Below, piece by piece: positions 16,395-24,870 of a stretch of DNA of 36,157 nucleotides. The DNA comes from Deltaproteobacteria bacterium. Its GTDB lineage: Bacteria; Desulfobacterota; Desulfobacteria; Desulfobacterales; JAHEIW01. Positions within the stretch are counted from its first letter, which is position 1; every line of letters starts with the position of its first letter. The translations under genes were made by a program, and so were the position numbers. The DNA lies in NCBI GenBank assembly GCA_024639185.1, contig JAHEIW010000023.1, forward strand, positions 1-36,157, in the 5' to 3' direction. The notes below the pieces were generated by a model. It was given only the letters and a program-made list of their open reading frames with translations. It did no database searches and was not told the DNA's origin.

Positions 16395-17342
16395 CTATTT
16401 TATAAGCTGTTTTAATAAGACGCGAGCACTCTCGTTCCCTAACTTTGCTGCAACCTCCAAATTTTTAATCGCCTGTTTTTTATCCCCAAGTTTGTAGTAA
16501 GCCACTGCCCGGGTTAAATAGGCCACAGATAAGGTTACATCTAAATCAATGGCGATTGAAAATGCATGAATTGCTTTTTGATAATCACCAGATTTATATA
16601 AATCGACGCCCTTTGTGACCCAATCGCTTGCATTCGATCTGCCGATTGGCCCGTCATTTTTTACGGGCGCTTTGAAAGTTGGGAACCCGAATCTGCATAC
16701 GGTCCCGCCTTCCGCATTCATCTCAGCGCGATGAGGGCATTTTTCCCAGTCCAAATTATTGCCCTTAGCCCGGGGTCTCTTCGTCCACAGTACAGGAACG
16801 GTCACCATGCCGACGAGAAATAACATCGACACCGGATAGACAGCCATGGAAAAAATCCACTTCTCAATGGCAAATAGATTGATAAGGGTGCCGAGAGAAA
16901 ACAAACTCCACGCCACCTTGCTTTCAGTTTCGGGTTGGTACCAAACTTTTTTTAAAGTGGGCAGCGTGCCGAGAAGATTAATAAACAAATTAATCAGCAG
17001 GGCGCTCATCGGTGAATTGAAAGCCCACCATAACACCAGGCTAATGGCTGCGCCAATCAGGCATCTGCGGTCAAAAGGCGTCCACCCGCCGACACCATGT
17101 CTGATGGAAAGGATAAATACAATCGTTGAGCCAATCACATACCCGATAGGTGCCAGAAAGGCATAACTGGCACCGGCCTCTCGATAGCTCAACGCAATGA
17201 TGGTACTGACAATCGCCCAAATGATCCAGCTGGCCCGATTGGGCTTTGTCTCCTTTCGCAATATCGACCGTATATAAGGAGCATATGCCGCAAGCGATAT
17301 GATGCCGGCTAATTTGCCGGCAATCGATGCGATTTCATACAT
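16395..17342 (-). CDS. Multi-pass membrane protein with C-terminal TPR domain
   Basis: Protein of 315 residues. Residues 1-185 contain about seven hydrophobic segments, with the loop KETKPNRASWIIWAIVSTII near 30-49 resembling PQ-loop/SemiSWEET-type families. A hydrophilic linker near 190-235 contains CPHRAEM and GGTVCRFGFP, a possible cysteine pair. Residues about 236-315 form two tetratricopeptide units (GVDLYKSGDYQKAIHAFSIA, AVAYYKLGDKKQAIKNLEVA). ATG at 17342; stop TAG. It is 25 bases downstream of a class III aminotransferase gene, same strand, so probably cotranscribed. I do not recognise a specific function; a transporter or a membrane-anchored scaffold is possible. Confidence 0.8.
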   Translation of the reverse strand: MYEIASIAGKLAGIISLAAYAPYIRSILRKETKPNRASWIIWAIVSTIIALSYREAGASYAFLAPIGYVIGSTIVFILSIRHGVGGWTPFDRRCLIGAAISLVLWWAFNSPMSALLINLFINLLGTLPTLKKVWYQPETESKVAWSLFSLGTLINLFAIEKWIFSMAVYPVSMLFLVGMVTVPVLWTKRPRAKGNNLDWEKCPHRAEMNAEGGTVCRFGFPTFKAPVKNDGPIGRSNASDWVTKGVDLYKSGDYQKAIHAFSIAIDLDVTLSVAYLTRAVAYYKLGDKKQAIKNLEVAAKLGNESARVLLKQLIK

Positions 17343-17367
17343 GCAAAAGCCTCATGGAAACCTATTA

Positions 17368-18552
17368 TTAGCTGACCTCAGCCAAAAGCGGATCAAATGT
17401 TTCTAAAAAATGATCGACCTCTTCTTTCTGGATTATTAAGGGAGGATCGATGCGAAATACAGTCAATCCCGGGCGCTTTGCCAGAATAAGCCCTTGCTGA
17501 ATACACCGCCTATACAAATCCGACAAGACATCGTCTGTCAGTCGATCGCTGAACTCAATTGCAATCATCAACCCCCGGCCCCTGATTTCCTGGATTATGG
17601 CATATTTTTCAGCCAATTGCTTCAGTCGCTCATACAGGTATTCGGTAACCGTTTTACTCTTTTGAATTATTTCTTCTTCTTGCAAGGTTATGATAACGGC
17701 CTTTGCGGCCGCGCATCCGAGCGGATCGTTCTGGTGGGATTGGAAGTAATAAAAACCCATCTTGCTCAACCGCTGGATGATTTCGGGCGTCATCGCAATC
17801 GCACTGACCGGATAACCATTGCCCAATCCTTTACCGACGGAGACAATATCCGGGCTGATGTCATAATGTTGAAACCCGAACCATTTGCCGGTGCGTCCGA
17901 GCCCGGTTGTGATTTCATTTATCTGGATGAAGCCATCTTGCTGGCGGATAAATTTGACTACATTTTGAATAAATGCTTTTGGCGGAAACCGGACAAGTCC
18001 CGATGAACTGCCGGGTTCAAACACAAACCCTCCGATACGGCTGAAGGGTATTTCGGAAAAATAAGAACATTGCGGGTCACAGTCTTCTGATGAGTTGCAG
18101 GTCGCACAGCGCTGCCAGTCAAACAGAACCCATTCGTCGGCCTGTTTTTTGCCGGCCGAACCATAGGATCCCAGAAAAGAGTCTGAAAGCGTAAGCACCA
18201 GCGGTTTGCCCGAAATCTTTCGCAGAACCTGAACACCGAATTCCACCGCCTCACTGCCCGAGCTCAAAAAGACGCACTTGCCGTCCGGCAGGTTTAAAAT
18301 TTCCAGTAGGGCCTGCGATGTCTCTTCAATAATGGGATTGCCATAGGTGTACCCGGAATGCATGATCTCATCGGACTGCGCCCGGATGGCAGCATTGATT
18401 TGAGGATGGCAATGGCCCAGCGGCAGGCACCATATTCCCGATTCCAGATCGAGATATTTGCGACCTTGACGGTCATACAGGTAACAGCCTTCACCTTTAA
18501 CAATATCCGGCAGAACCAGCGGATGTTTATTGCACCAGAGTACGTGGTCCAT
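17368..18552 (-). CDS. Atypical class III aminotransferase-like protein with Cys4 insertion and Asp-to-Asn change
   Basis: PLP fold type I, 394 residues. Motifs: DLESGIWCLPLGHCHP near 35-50, SSGSEAVEFG near 97-106, and the Schiff-base lysine K241 in SVGKGLGNGYPVS. Two oddities stand out. The usual DEIQTG reads INEITTG, so the aspartate that pairs with the PLP ring nitrogen is N212. An insertion holds four cysteines, C149-x2-C152-x5-C158-x3-C162, typical of a small metal or Fe-S site. ATG at 18552 with AAGGAAGG 11 bases upstream; stop TAA. It lies beside the membrane-TPR gene. It may be a normal transaminase of a divergent subgroup or a PLP enzyme with altered chemistry (racemase, decarboxylase or cyclase-like). 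Family certain, reaction uncertain. Confidence 0.85.
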   Translation of the reverse strand: MDHVLWCNKHPLVLPDIVKGEGCYLYDRQGRKYLDLESGIWCLPLGHCHPQINAAIRAQSDEIMHSGYTYGNPIIEETSQALLEILNLPDGKCVFLSSGSEAVEFGVQVLRKISGKPLVLTLSDSFLGSYGSAGKKQADEWVLFDWQRCATCNSSEDCDPQCSYFSEIPFSRIGGFVFEPGSSSGLVRFPPKAFIQNVVKFIRQQDGFIQINEITTGLGRTGKWFGFQHYDISPDIVSVGKGLGNGYPVSAIAMTPEIIQRLSKMGFYYFQSHQNDPLGCAAAKAVIITLQEEEIIQKSKTVTEYLYERLKQLAEKYAIIQEIRGRGLMIAIEFSDRLTDDVLSDLYRRCIQQGLILAKRPGLTVFRIDPPLIIQKEEVDHFLETFDPLLAEVS

Positions 18553-18647
18553 AGGGTATCGTACCTTCCTTTGATTATGGGCGAATTTTTATAAACGTTA
18601 ATGTTTTTCTTGAGAATGTCTCATAATAGCAGTTCGTGCAATTCTTC

Positions 18648-18706
18648 GTGGCTGAAAGCCACTCCCACATCTCTTGGTCAACTGTGGGAGCGGCATTTTG
18701 CCGCGA
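18648..18706. repeat. REP-like palindromes between class III aminotransferase and regulator
   Basis: GTGGCTGAAAGCCAC (18648-18662) is a hairpin. GTGGGAGCGGCATTTTGCCG (18683-18702) and the following CGAT match the block at 12298-12321 in inverted orientation. This marks a dispersed repeat family in the genome. Confidence 0.6.
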
Positions 18707-18764
18707 TATTCGAATATCTTGAATCGGTTTGAATCCGGTTCTTTTAAACAGCCCGGTGTTACGG

Positions 18765-20504
18765 TTACCATACCAGATCGTGCTTTTTCATTTTGCGCAC
18801 GACCGTCGATTGATTGATGCCCAGAAAACGGGCCAGCTCTCGCGTCGTTTTATAGCTGGTCATGGCGTTTTGCAATATTCTTTTTTCATAAGCGCGCGTT
18901 TCTTCAATTAAACTCATCTGGCCGCTGGGTGTTTGACCGTTTTGGATGTGCTCGCGAAGCGGCATTTTCAAATTCCTTAAAATATATTCGTCCAACAAAT
19001 CCGTTTCGCTCATCATGACAGCCATTTTAATCACGTTTTTAAGCTCGCGAACATTCCCCGCAAAGGAATACGCTTTTATGTGATCCATGGCCTCAGAAGA
19101 GATTCGTCGCTTGAGGCCGTATTGCTGATTGTATTTGTCCATGAAATGATTGACCAATTCGAAAATATCGTCCGGTCTGGCGCGCAGCGGGGGTATTTTC
19201 ATCACAAACGTGTTTAAGCGAAAAAATAAGTCCTGCCGGAATTTGCGCTGACGGCTGCGAGCCTCGAGGTTTCGGTTGGTGGCCGCAATGATCGTGCAGT
19301 CCACCTGTTTGGGTTGAATACCCCCCAGGCGCATAATTTCATGATCATCCAGGTATTTTAGAAGTTTGGCCTGAACCGAGTGGGGCAGGTCGCCGATCTC
19401 ATCTAAGAAAAGGGTGCCTTCATGGGCCAGCTCGAAAAGCCCGATTTTGCCGCTCTCCCGGGCACCGGTAAAGGCCCCTTTTTCATAGCCGAAAAGCTCG
19501 GCCTCCAGCAGGCTTTCGGGTAGCGCCGCACAGTTGATCTGGATAAAGGGCTTTTTTTTGCGATCACTGGTTTGATGAATGAATTTTGCTAAAAGCCCCT
19601 TGCCGGTTCCGGTTTCGCCTAAGATGAGAATATTGGAGGCCTCCATTTTGGCCAGTTTAACTGCGATCCGCAGTATCTGGTTCATCTCTTCGCTTTCGGC
19701 GATGATTTCTTGTTCCTTCAGCTCCCGGAGGCTTAACTCAACAAGCTCGTCTTTGAATCTTTGGGTTTCCATGCGCGTTTGTGCCAGTTGCTCTTTCATC
19801 GTATTCAGCTGGGTCATGTCGCGTTCATTGACCACTACCAGAGAAATACGCCCCTGCTCATCAAAGACCGGTGTTCCGGTAACCAGCAAATACTTGTTTG
19901 TCTTTTTGAGGTATTGCAGCAGGCTGACCTGTCGACCGGTTTCCAGTACCTCCAGGGTTGCCGATCGATCGATTAAACCTTCTGCAACGATTTCACGAAC
20001 ATTTTTGCCGACAACATCTTTGGCTCTGATGGCGTTGATCTTTTCAGAGGCCCCATTGATATTGATAATTTTTCCGTTGCCGTCACACAGCCAAATGCCA
20101 TCAGATGAAGATTTAAAAATGGCTTCAAGTTGGACATTCAATCTTCGATAGGATTCCAGCTGCTGGGCTGAATCTTCGAAGTCCTGCAATTTCTGAAAAT
20201 GTCCCATCGCTCCCAGCATGCCCTGTTCGTCTGTGACGGGTGTGACACTGACGACTAGGCTTATTTTTTTACCGACAATGTGGCGGCCCAATTGCGGCTT
20301 ACCGCTTTCGAGGCATTTGATGATCAAGCGCCCAGTCATCGGTAAAACCGCCTTAATGTGGGAGCCGATAACACCTTTTTGATCCAATTGCAGAATGGTT
20401 GTGGCCTGTTTATTGATTAAAACGATGTCCCCGTTCGCATCGACGGCAATCACACCGTTGCTGGTCGAGTTAACGATATGCTCATAGGTTATTTTTTTCG
20501 CCAT
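18765..20504 (-). CDS. PAS-PAS-AAA+ sigma-54-dependent transcriptional activator
   Basis: Enhancer-binding protein of 579 residues. PAS1 covers about 6-100 and PAS2 about 122-235, followed by a coiled linker. The AAA+ core has Walker A GETGTGKG (296-303), the sigma-54 contact loop GAFTGA (343-348), Walker B LFLDEI (365-370) and the R-finger region FRQDLFFRLN near 422-431. The C-terminus (about 550-575) is a TyrR/Fis-like helix-turn-helix (TTRELARFLGINQSTVVRKM). There is no receiver domain, so it likely senses a small ligand or redox state through PAS. ATG at 20504 has GAGGA four bases upstream. It is divergent from an MttB-family gene whose leader has a strong -24/-12 promoter, the likely target together with the following liv and AOR genes. 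Confidence 0.95.
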   Translation of the reverse strand: MAKKITYEHIVNSTSNGVIAVDANGDIVLINKQATTILQLDQKGVIGSHIKAVLPMTGRLIIKCLESGKPQLGRHIVGKKISLVVSVTPVTDEQGMLGAMGHFQKLQDFEDSAQQLESYRRLNVQLEAIFKSSSDGIWLCDGNGKIININGASEKINAIRAKDVVGKNVREIVAEGLIDRSATLEVLETGRQVSLLQYLKKTNKYLLVTGTPVFDEQGRISLVVVNERDMTQLNTMKEQLAQTRMETQRFKDELVELSLRELKEQEIIAESEEMNQILRIAVKLAKMEASNILILGETGTGKGLLAKFIHQTSDRKKKPFIQINCAALPESLLEAELFGYEKGAFTGARESGKIGLFELAHEGTLFLDEIGDLPHSVQAKLLKYLDDHEIMRLGGIQPKQVDCTIIAATNRNLEARSRQRKFRQDLFFRLNTFVMKIPPLRARPDDIFELVNHFMDKYNQQYGLKRRISSEAMDHIKAYSFAGNVRELKNVIKMAVMMSETDLLDEYILRNLKMPLREHIQNGQTPSGQMSLIEETRAYEKRILQNAMTSYKTTRELARFLGINQSTVVRKMKKHDLVW

Positions 20505-21146
20505 GGGGTCCTCAATCCGTTAATGGGTGAATCATTCATTGGGCTATTGCGCCTTGACCGCGTTTGGCAGCGCGATCAGGTGCTAAAGATTTTGGGTAGC
20601 AGTTAATACGTCACAGGTCAAACGATTGGGTCCTGTCTTTCCAACTGTTCTATGGTTGGAAGTGCTTTCAATGTAGAGCAGCGACTCAATCTGGACACCG
20701 AGTGATTCGTTTTTGAATCATTTTTTTGTGATTTTTTTATGAACACCTAAATCGTTACACAGGTTGTGAGATATATAATTAACTGTCTTTTCCGTACAGT
20801 GTTTTCCAAATAGCGGAAATGAAGTTGATGCATTTATGAATCATTTTGCAGAAGGCACGGTTCTCGGTAATCATTTCTGATCTGGTATCCAAGCCCATTT
20901 CGTGAAGCGCTTCAATGTTAACACAACGATATAATTCTATTTATCGTCATAGTAAACCTGCTTGGCAACCGTCGGCCCTAAATGCTCTATGGTCAGTAAC
21001 AAAATGAATACCGATGGCTCCTTTTTTGCAGTGGCATGAAAGATTATGTAAATATTTTATAAATAAATTACATTCAATCATTTAACATAAAATAAAAATT
21101 ATAATTTTCTTGAAAAAATTGTCGCATTGGTGATAGGTGGAGTACT
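20505..21146. other. 642-base regulatory gap between sigma-54 activator and MttB copy 2
   Basis: No coding frame is supported. It is AT-rich and contains a weak hairpin with T-run (TGATTC-GTTTTT-GAATCA then seven T at 20703-20727), which could terminate or attenuate plus-strand transcripts. The sigma-54 promoter near its right end is listed separately. Space upstream of that promoter would hold enhancer sites, but I could not pick out a clear repeated motif. Confidence 0.6.
21015..21030 (+). promoter_or_regulatory. Sigma-54 (-24/-12) promoter upstream of MttB copy 2
   Basis: TGGCTCCTTTTTTGCA matches the TGGC-N8-TTGCA consensus, with GG and GC separated by exactly ten bases. Predicted start of transcription is about 21041, giving a leader near 105 bases before the ATG at 21147. 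A sigma-54 activator is encoded divergently. Confidence 0.75.
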
Positions 21147-22568
21147 ATGTATGAGCGGATGCATCTGTTGAGTGAAGAAGATTTCAACAAATTACATCAG
21201 GCCACTCTGGAGATTTACAAGGATGTGGGTGTTGCCTTTCATGAACCCGAAGCACTGGAGATCTTCAAGGGGGCCGGTGCGCGCATCGATGGCAATGTGG
21301 TTTTTATCGGAGAAGACCTCGTTGACAAAGCGCTGGAATCAGCGCCTTCTGAATTTGTAATCGAAGGGCGCAATCCGGATAAAAGTGTTACCATCGGGGG
21401 CGACAACCTTGTCCTGGCGCCCGGTTACGGCAGTCCCTTTATGATCACCAAAGACGGCGAGCAAAGAGAAGCCGTCATGGACGATTACGACAATTTCTGC
21501 AAGCTGGTGCAGACGTCCAAATACGTCGATATGAATGGCTGCCTGATGGTCGAGCCATCGGATCGGCCGGCGGAGACCGCGCATCTGGATCAGGTTTTTT
21601 CCAATCTTGTTTTATGTGACAAACCCTGCCTGGGCAGCTCGGTATCGCGCCAGGCGGCCATTGATTCGATTGAATTGGCCGGCATCGCCTGGGGCGGCAA
21701 AGACAAAATTAAAGACCGGCCCGTTTTGATGGGCATTATCAGTTCACTTTCACCGCTGCAATATTCCGCTGAAATGGCCGGTGCTCTGATCGAATATGCG
21801 CGTTACGGACAGGCGAATATGGTGGCGCTTTTGATGCAAGCCGGTGCCACCGGCCCGGTAACGCTTCCCGGTCTTTTAGCGGTTCAAAATGCAGAGGTTC
21901 TGGCCGGGATCATTCTGGCGCAATTGGTGAATCCCGGGTCTGCGGTTGTTTACGGGACAACTTCAACGATCACCGAGATGAGAACCGGCGCGCTTGCCAT
22001 CGGGGCGCCCGAACTGGCCATGATTCAAAATGCCACCATGCAGATGGCCCAATTTTATGGCCTGCCCAGCCGGGGCAGCGGTGGCCTCACCGATGCGCAT
22101 TTCCCTGATATGCAGGCCGGGATCGAGTCCACCTTTGCGCTCTCCCAAACCATCCTGAGTGGTGCCAATTTCATTTTACACGCCTGCGGCATCCTGGGCT
22201 CTTACATTGCCATGAGTTACGAAAAGTTTCTGGCGGATGAAGAGCTGTGCGGGATGCTGCGACGATTCTTAAAACCGCTCGACGTGAGCGATGATCGCAT
22301 CGATTTGCCCACCATCAAAGAAGTGGGCGTTGGCGGCGAATACCTCACCCATGAGCGCACCTTCGAACATTGCCGCTCCGAATTTTATCTGCCCGCTATA
22401 CTGAGCCGCACAGATTACGAATCCTGGGCGAATGCCGGCAAAAAAACGCTGAAAGAATCAGCCACGGCGCTGCTGGAACAAAGACTTGCACAATACGCAA
22501 AACCTGACATAGATTCAGATATCGAACAGATGCTCTCTGAATACGTGACGAAACGCAAAAATGAATGA
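21147..22568 (+). CDS. MttB-family (COG5598) methyltransferase without pyrrolysine, copy 2
   Basis: Corrinoid-dependent methyltransferase of 473 residues with no internal amber codon. Signatures: LSEEDFNKLHQATLEIYKDV near 8-27, QAGATGPVTLPGLLAVQNAE near 231-250, GALAIGAPELAMIQNATMQ near 279-297, RGSGGLTDAHFPDMQAGIES near 308-327 (this spans the region where MttB has Pyl), and GVGGEYLTHERTFEH near 394-408. ATG at 21147 has GGTGGAG upstream; stop TGA. It is only distantly related to copy 1, which suggests a different quaternary amine substrate. It is followed on the same strand by livK-G-F-H-M and an AOR, and preceded by a sigma-54 promoter. No corrinoid protein gene is adjacent, so it must use one encoded elsewhere or the MtbC of module 1. 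Confidence 0.93.
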   Translation: MYERMHLLSEEDFNKLHQATLEIYKDVGVAFHEPEALEIFKGAGARIDGNVVFIGEDLVDKALESAPSEFVIEGRNPDKSVTIGGDNLVLAPGYGSPFMITKDGEQREAVMDDYDNFCKLVQTSKYVDMNGCLMVEPSDRPAETAHLDQVFSNLVLCDKPCLGSSVSRQAAIDSIELAGIAWGGKDKIKDRPVLMGIISSLSPLQYSAEMAGALIEYARYGQANMVALLMQAGATGPVTLPGLLAVQNAEVLAGIILAQLVNPGSAVVYGTTSTITEMRTGALAIGAPELAMIQNATMQMAQFYGLPSRGSGGLTDAHFPDMQAGIESTFALSQTILSGANFILHACGILGSYIAMSYEKFLADEELCGMLRRFLKPLDVSDDRIDLPTIKEVGVGGEYLTHERTFEHCRSEFYLPAILSRTDYESWANAGKKTLKESATALLEQRLAQYAKPDIDSDIEQMLSEYVTKRKNE

Positions 22569-22581
22569 ACAGTGAATCATG

Positions 22582-22595
22582 AAAAGGAGGTGATA
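22582..22595 (+). promoter_or_regulatory. Orphan extended Shine-Dalgarno motif in second livK leader
   Basis: AAAAGGAGGTGATA is nearly the full complement of the 16S 3' end. It lies 14 bases after the MttB stop and 146 bases before the livK ATG. No ATG follows at proper spacing. The only frame through it is a 27-codon GTG-initiated frame (22572-22655) that overlaps the motif itself, so it is not served by it. Confidence 0.5.
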
Positions 22596-22738
22596 CCCAC
22601 AGCAGTCATTGATATTGGATTTGGAAAGAAATGTGCTCAGCCGCCATATCCTTAATTTTAAGTGCGATTTGTTTTGGGATGGATAGATGCTCAGCATAAA
22701 TTTGATTAACCGAGGATACAGAAAAAGGAGGATTCACG

Positions 22739-23992
22739 ATGCGCACAAAACGCTTTCTATTAGTCGCTATTGCTACATTTTTTCTGATTTCATTTGTGGC
22801 AATGAATGCTGGCGCGGAAAAGGTTCTCAAGGTGGGGCTGATGGGACCGTTTACCGGCCCGGCCGCCCAATCCGGCAACAGTATAAAGAATAGTCTGCTG
22901 ATGAAACTGGAAGAGGCCGGCAACAAGGTCGGTGACTACAAGCTGGAAATCATTTTTATTGATTCCCAGAGTGATCCAGCCAAAGCGACCGGCGCCTACG
23001 TTGAAGCCATCGAAAGAAAAGGCATGCAGGTCGGTCTGGGCGGTTGGCACAGCTCGGTGGCCATGGCCGTTGTCGACCAGGCCATGAAATATAAAGTCCC
23101 CCACATGGGTGGCATGGGTGCCGCCGAAACCATCACCGATAAGATCAAAAGCGATCCCTCATACAAAGGCTACTGGTTTAAATTCTGGAGTTATCCGGCT
23201 CTTGAAACTGCGATCTACTTCGATTTCCTAAACTGGGCTGCTGAGAACACCAAGTGGAAACCCGCAAAGAAGGTTGCTGCCCTTTGTGCAGAGGAAACTG
23301 ACTGGGGCCGCGACTGGAATAAGGCCGCCAAGGCTAATCTCAAAGAAAATGGCTGGGAAATCGCGATGGAGGACTACACCCAGATTGGCCAGACGGACTT
23401 CTATCCTTTGCTGAGCAAGTACAAAAGTGCCGGCGTCCCGCTGGTGACGATCACCAACACCGCCGCCGCCTCCGTCTCCGCCTATATTAAACAAATGAGA
23501 GAAGTCGGATTAAAGGCGCTTCCCATCGTCGATGGTCTGGGGTGGGTCGGCAACTGGTATGAGCTGACCGGGCGGAGCTCCGATGGGATCATTGATAAGA
23601 ACGTCATATTCACCCCCCGCTCCGCGCCTTACCAGAAGAAGTTCGAAAAACTCTACAAGTTCAAACCGGCTGCCTCGGCCGGCGGTATCTCCTACGATGC
23701 GGCCGGTATGTTTCTCAAGGTGCTCAACCGAACCCTTGAGAAGCACGGCAAGCTGGACAGCGAATCGATCCACGAAGTCATGTTGAGTGAAATGATTCCC
23801 GGCAAGCTGACCTACGGCTATGATGACGGCGCCATTATGATGAAGGAATACAAATTCACCGAAGAGATGTATCCGGATCCGGTGACGGATGCGAACCACT
23901 GGTTCATGCCGGTCATTCAGTACAAGGGCGGCAAGGCCAATATCATCTATCCGCGGGAAATTGCGGAGATGGAAGTCATGTTACCTAAATAA
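22739..23992 (+). CDS. livK: ABC transporter periplasmic substrate-binding protein LivK, second system
   Basis: Binding protein of 417 residues. The signal peptide is about residues 1-26 (AMNAGA-EKVLKVG), and the mature start KVGLMGPFTGPAAQSGNSIKN is a HAAT hallmark. There is no lipobox. It differs clearly from the first LivK in ligand-domain sequence, so a different solute is likely. ATG at 22739 has AAGGAGG upstream; stop TAA, then a strong hairpin terminator at 24015-24050 before livG. That would give high binding protein expression relative to the membrane parts. It lies between MttB copy 2 and the transporter genes, consistent with a methylated amine ligand such as a betaine. The ligand is not readable from sequence. 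Confidence 0.93.
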   Translation: MRTKRFLLVAIATFFLISFVAMNAGAEKVLKVGLMGPFTGPAAQSGNSIKNSLLMKLEEAGNKVGDYKLEIIFIDSQSDPAKATGAYVEAIERKGMQVGLGGWHSSVAMAVVDQAMKYKVPHMGGMGAAETITDKIKSDPSYKGYWFKFWSYPALETAIYFDFLNWAAENTKWKPAKKVAALCAEETDWGRDWNKAAKANLKENGWEIAMEDYTQIGQTDFYPLLSKYKSAGVPLVTITNTAAASVSAYIKQMREVGLKALPIVDGLGWVGNWYELTGRSSDGIIDKNVIFTPRSAPYQKKFEKLYKFKPAASAGGISYDAAGMFLKVLNRTLEKHGKLDSESIHEVMLSEMIPGKLTYGYDDGAIMMKEYKFTEEMYPDPVTDANHWFMPVIQYKGGKANIIYPREIAEMEVMLPK

Positions 23993-24014
23993 AGTACCAG
24001 CGGTTAATTAACCC

Positions 24015-24050
24015 GGGGAAGGGGCAAATCATTGCCCCTCCCCTATTTTT
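24015..24050 (+). terminator. Intrinsic terminator/attenuator after livK
   Basis: GGGGAAGGGGCAA pairs with TTGCCCCTCCCC (12 base pairs, one bulged A, loop ATCA), followed by TATTTTTCTT. It stands 23 bases after the livK stop and about 62 bases before livG, so it probably works as a partial terminator within the operon. Confidence 0.85.
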
Positions 24051-24111
24051 CTTAATTCCTGAATTTTCATCCAAGATTCAGATAATCATCTGCAGATTGC
24101 GGTGGGAGCAC

Positions 24112-24852
24112 ATGGCGAACAATAATAATTATGTCATTGAAACGACGGATCTGACCAAGCGCTTCGGCGGACTTGTGGCGGTCAACAGAGTCTCCATGAA
24201 CGTCAGAGAGGGTGAAATCATGGGACTGATCGGGCCCAACGGCGCCGGTAAAACCACCTTACTCAATGCGATTGCCGGGCTGAATAATGCGACTTCCGGC
24301 GCGGTTCATCTTTTTGGCGAGGAAACCACGACCTGCTCACCCGAAGAAATGTGTCACAAAGGCCTGTCACGAACTTTCCAGATCCCGGTACCGTTTCCCA
24401 AGCTATCCGTCCTCGATAACGTGATGGTGGCCGCGGTTTTTGGACATAAAAAAAGGCTAAAGGATCCGGTCAAACATGCCCGTGAACAGCTCAGCTTCGT
24501 CGAGTTTGAGTTGCCTGAAGATACCCTGTCGGAGCAGTTGAACACCGTCCAGTTAAAAAGACTGGACCTTGCCCGGGCATTGGCGAGCAATCCCAAAGTG
24601 ATGCTGCTGGATGAGCTGGCCAGCGGCCTGACGGAACGCGAGCTGGAACCCTTGATGAAAATCATTGCGAAGATACGTGATAAAGGCATCACCATCCTGA
24701 TGGTGGAGCACATCATGCAAGTGATCATGGGTTTATGCGAGCGCTTGGCGGTGATCAATTTCGGCAACAAGATCGCCGAAGGCCCGACAAAAGAGGTCTC
24801 CCAGGATCCAAAGGTGATTGAAGCCTATCTCGGGGTTGAAGACGAAGACTAA
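24112..24852 (+). CDS. livG: ABC transporter ATP-binding protein LivG, second system, degenerate signature
   Basis: ATPase of 246 residues from ATG at 24112, chosen over an upstream TTG at 24097 because GGTGGGAG sits just before it. Walker A is GPNGAGKTT near 42-50 and the Q-loop region is RTFQIPVPFPKL near 87-98. The signature position reads QLNTVQLKRLDLARAL instead of LSYGQ-type, and Walker B continues LLDELASGL instead of DEP. The H-loop region MVEHIMQVI is normal. This parallels the degenerate LivG in the first system. Stop TAA, 18 bases before livF. Confidence 0.9.
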   Translation: MANNNNYVIETTDLTKRFGGLVAVNRVSMNVREGEIMGLIGPNGAGKTTLLNAIAGLNNATSGAVHLFGEETTTCSPEEMCHKGLSRTFQIPVPFPKLSVLDNVMVAAVFGHKKRLKDPVKHAREQLSFVEFELPEDTLSEQLNTVQLKRLDLARALASNPKVMLLDELASGLTERELEPLMKIIAKIRDKGITILMVEHIMQVIMGLCERLAVINFGNKIAEGPTKEVSQDPKVIEAYLGVEDED

Positions 24853-24870
24853 AAGCAGTGGAGGAGAACC

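Noticed and set aside
14759-22568. Possible pyrrolysine in the two MttB-family genes
   Set aside because: Both frames are open without internal TAG across the whole length, so they are non-Pyl homologues.
22582-22595. Fragment of a 16S rRNA 3' end (antisense)
   Set aside because: Only about 12 bases match and the flanks do not resemble rRNA; an extended Shine-Dalgarno motif is simpler.
22572-22655. 27-codon GTG-started frame through the orphan Shine-Dalgarno motif
   Set aside because: The motif is inside the frame and no other ribosome site precedes it; no recognisable peptide.
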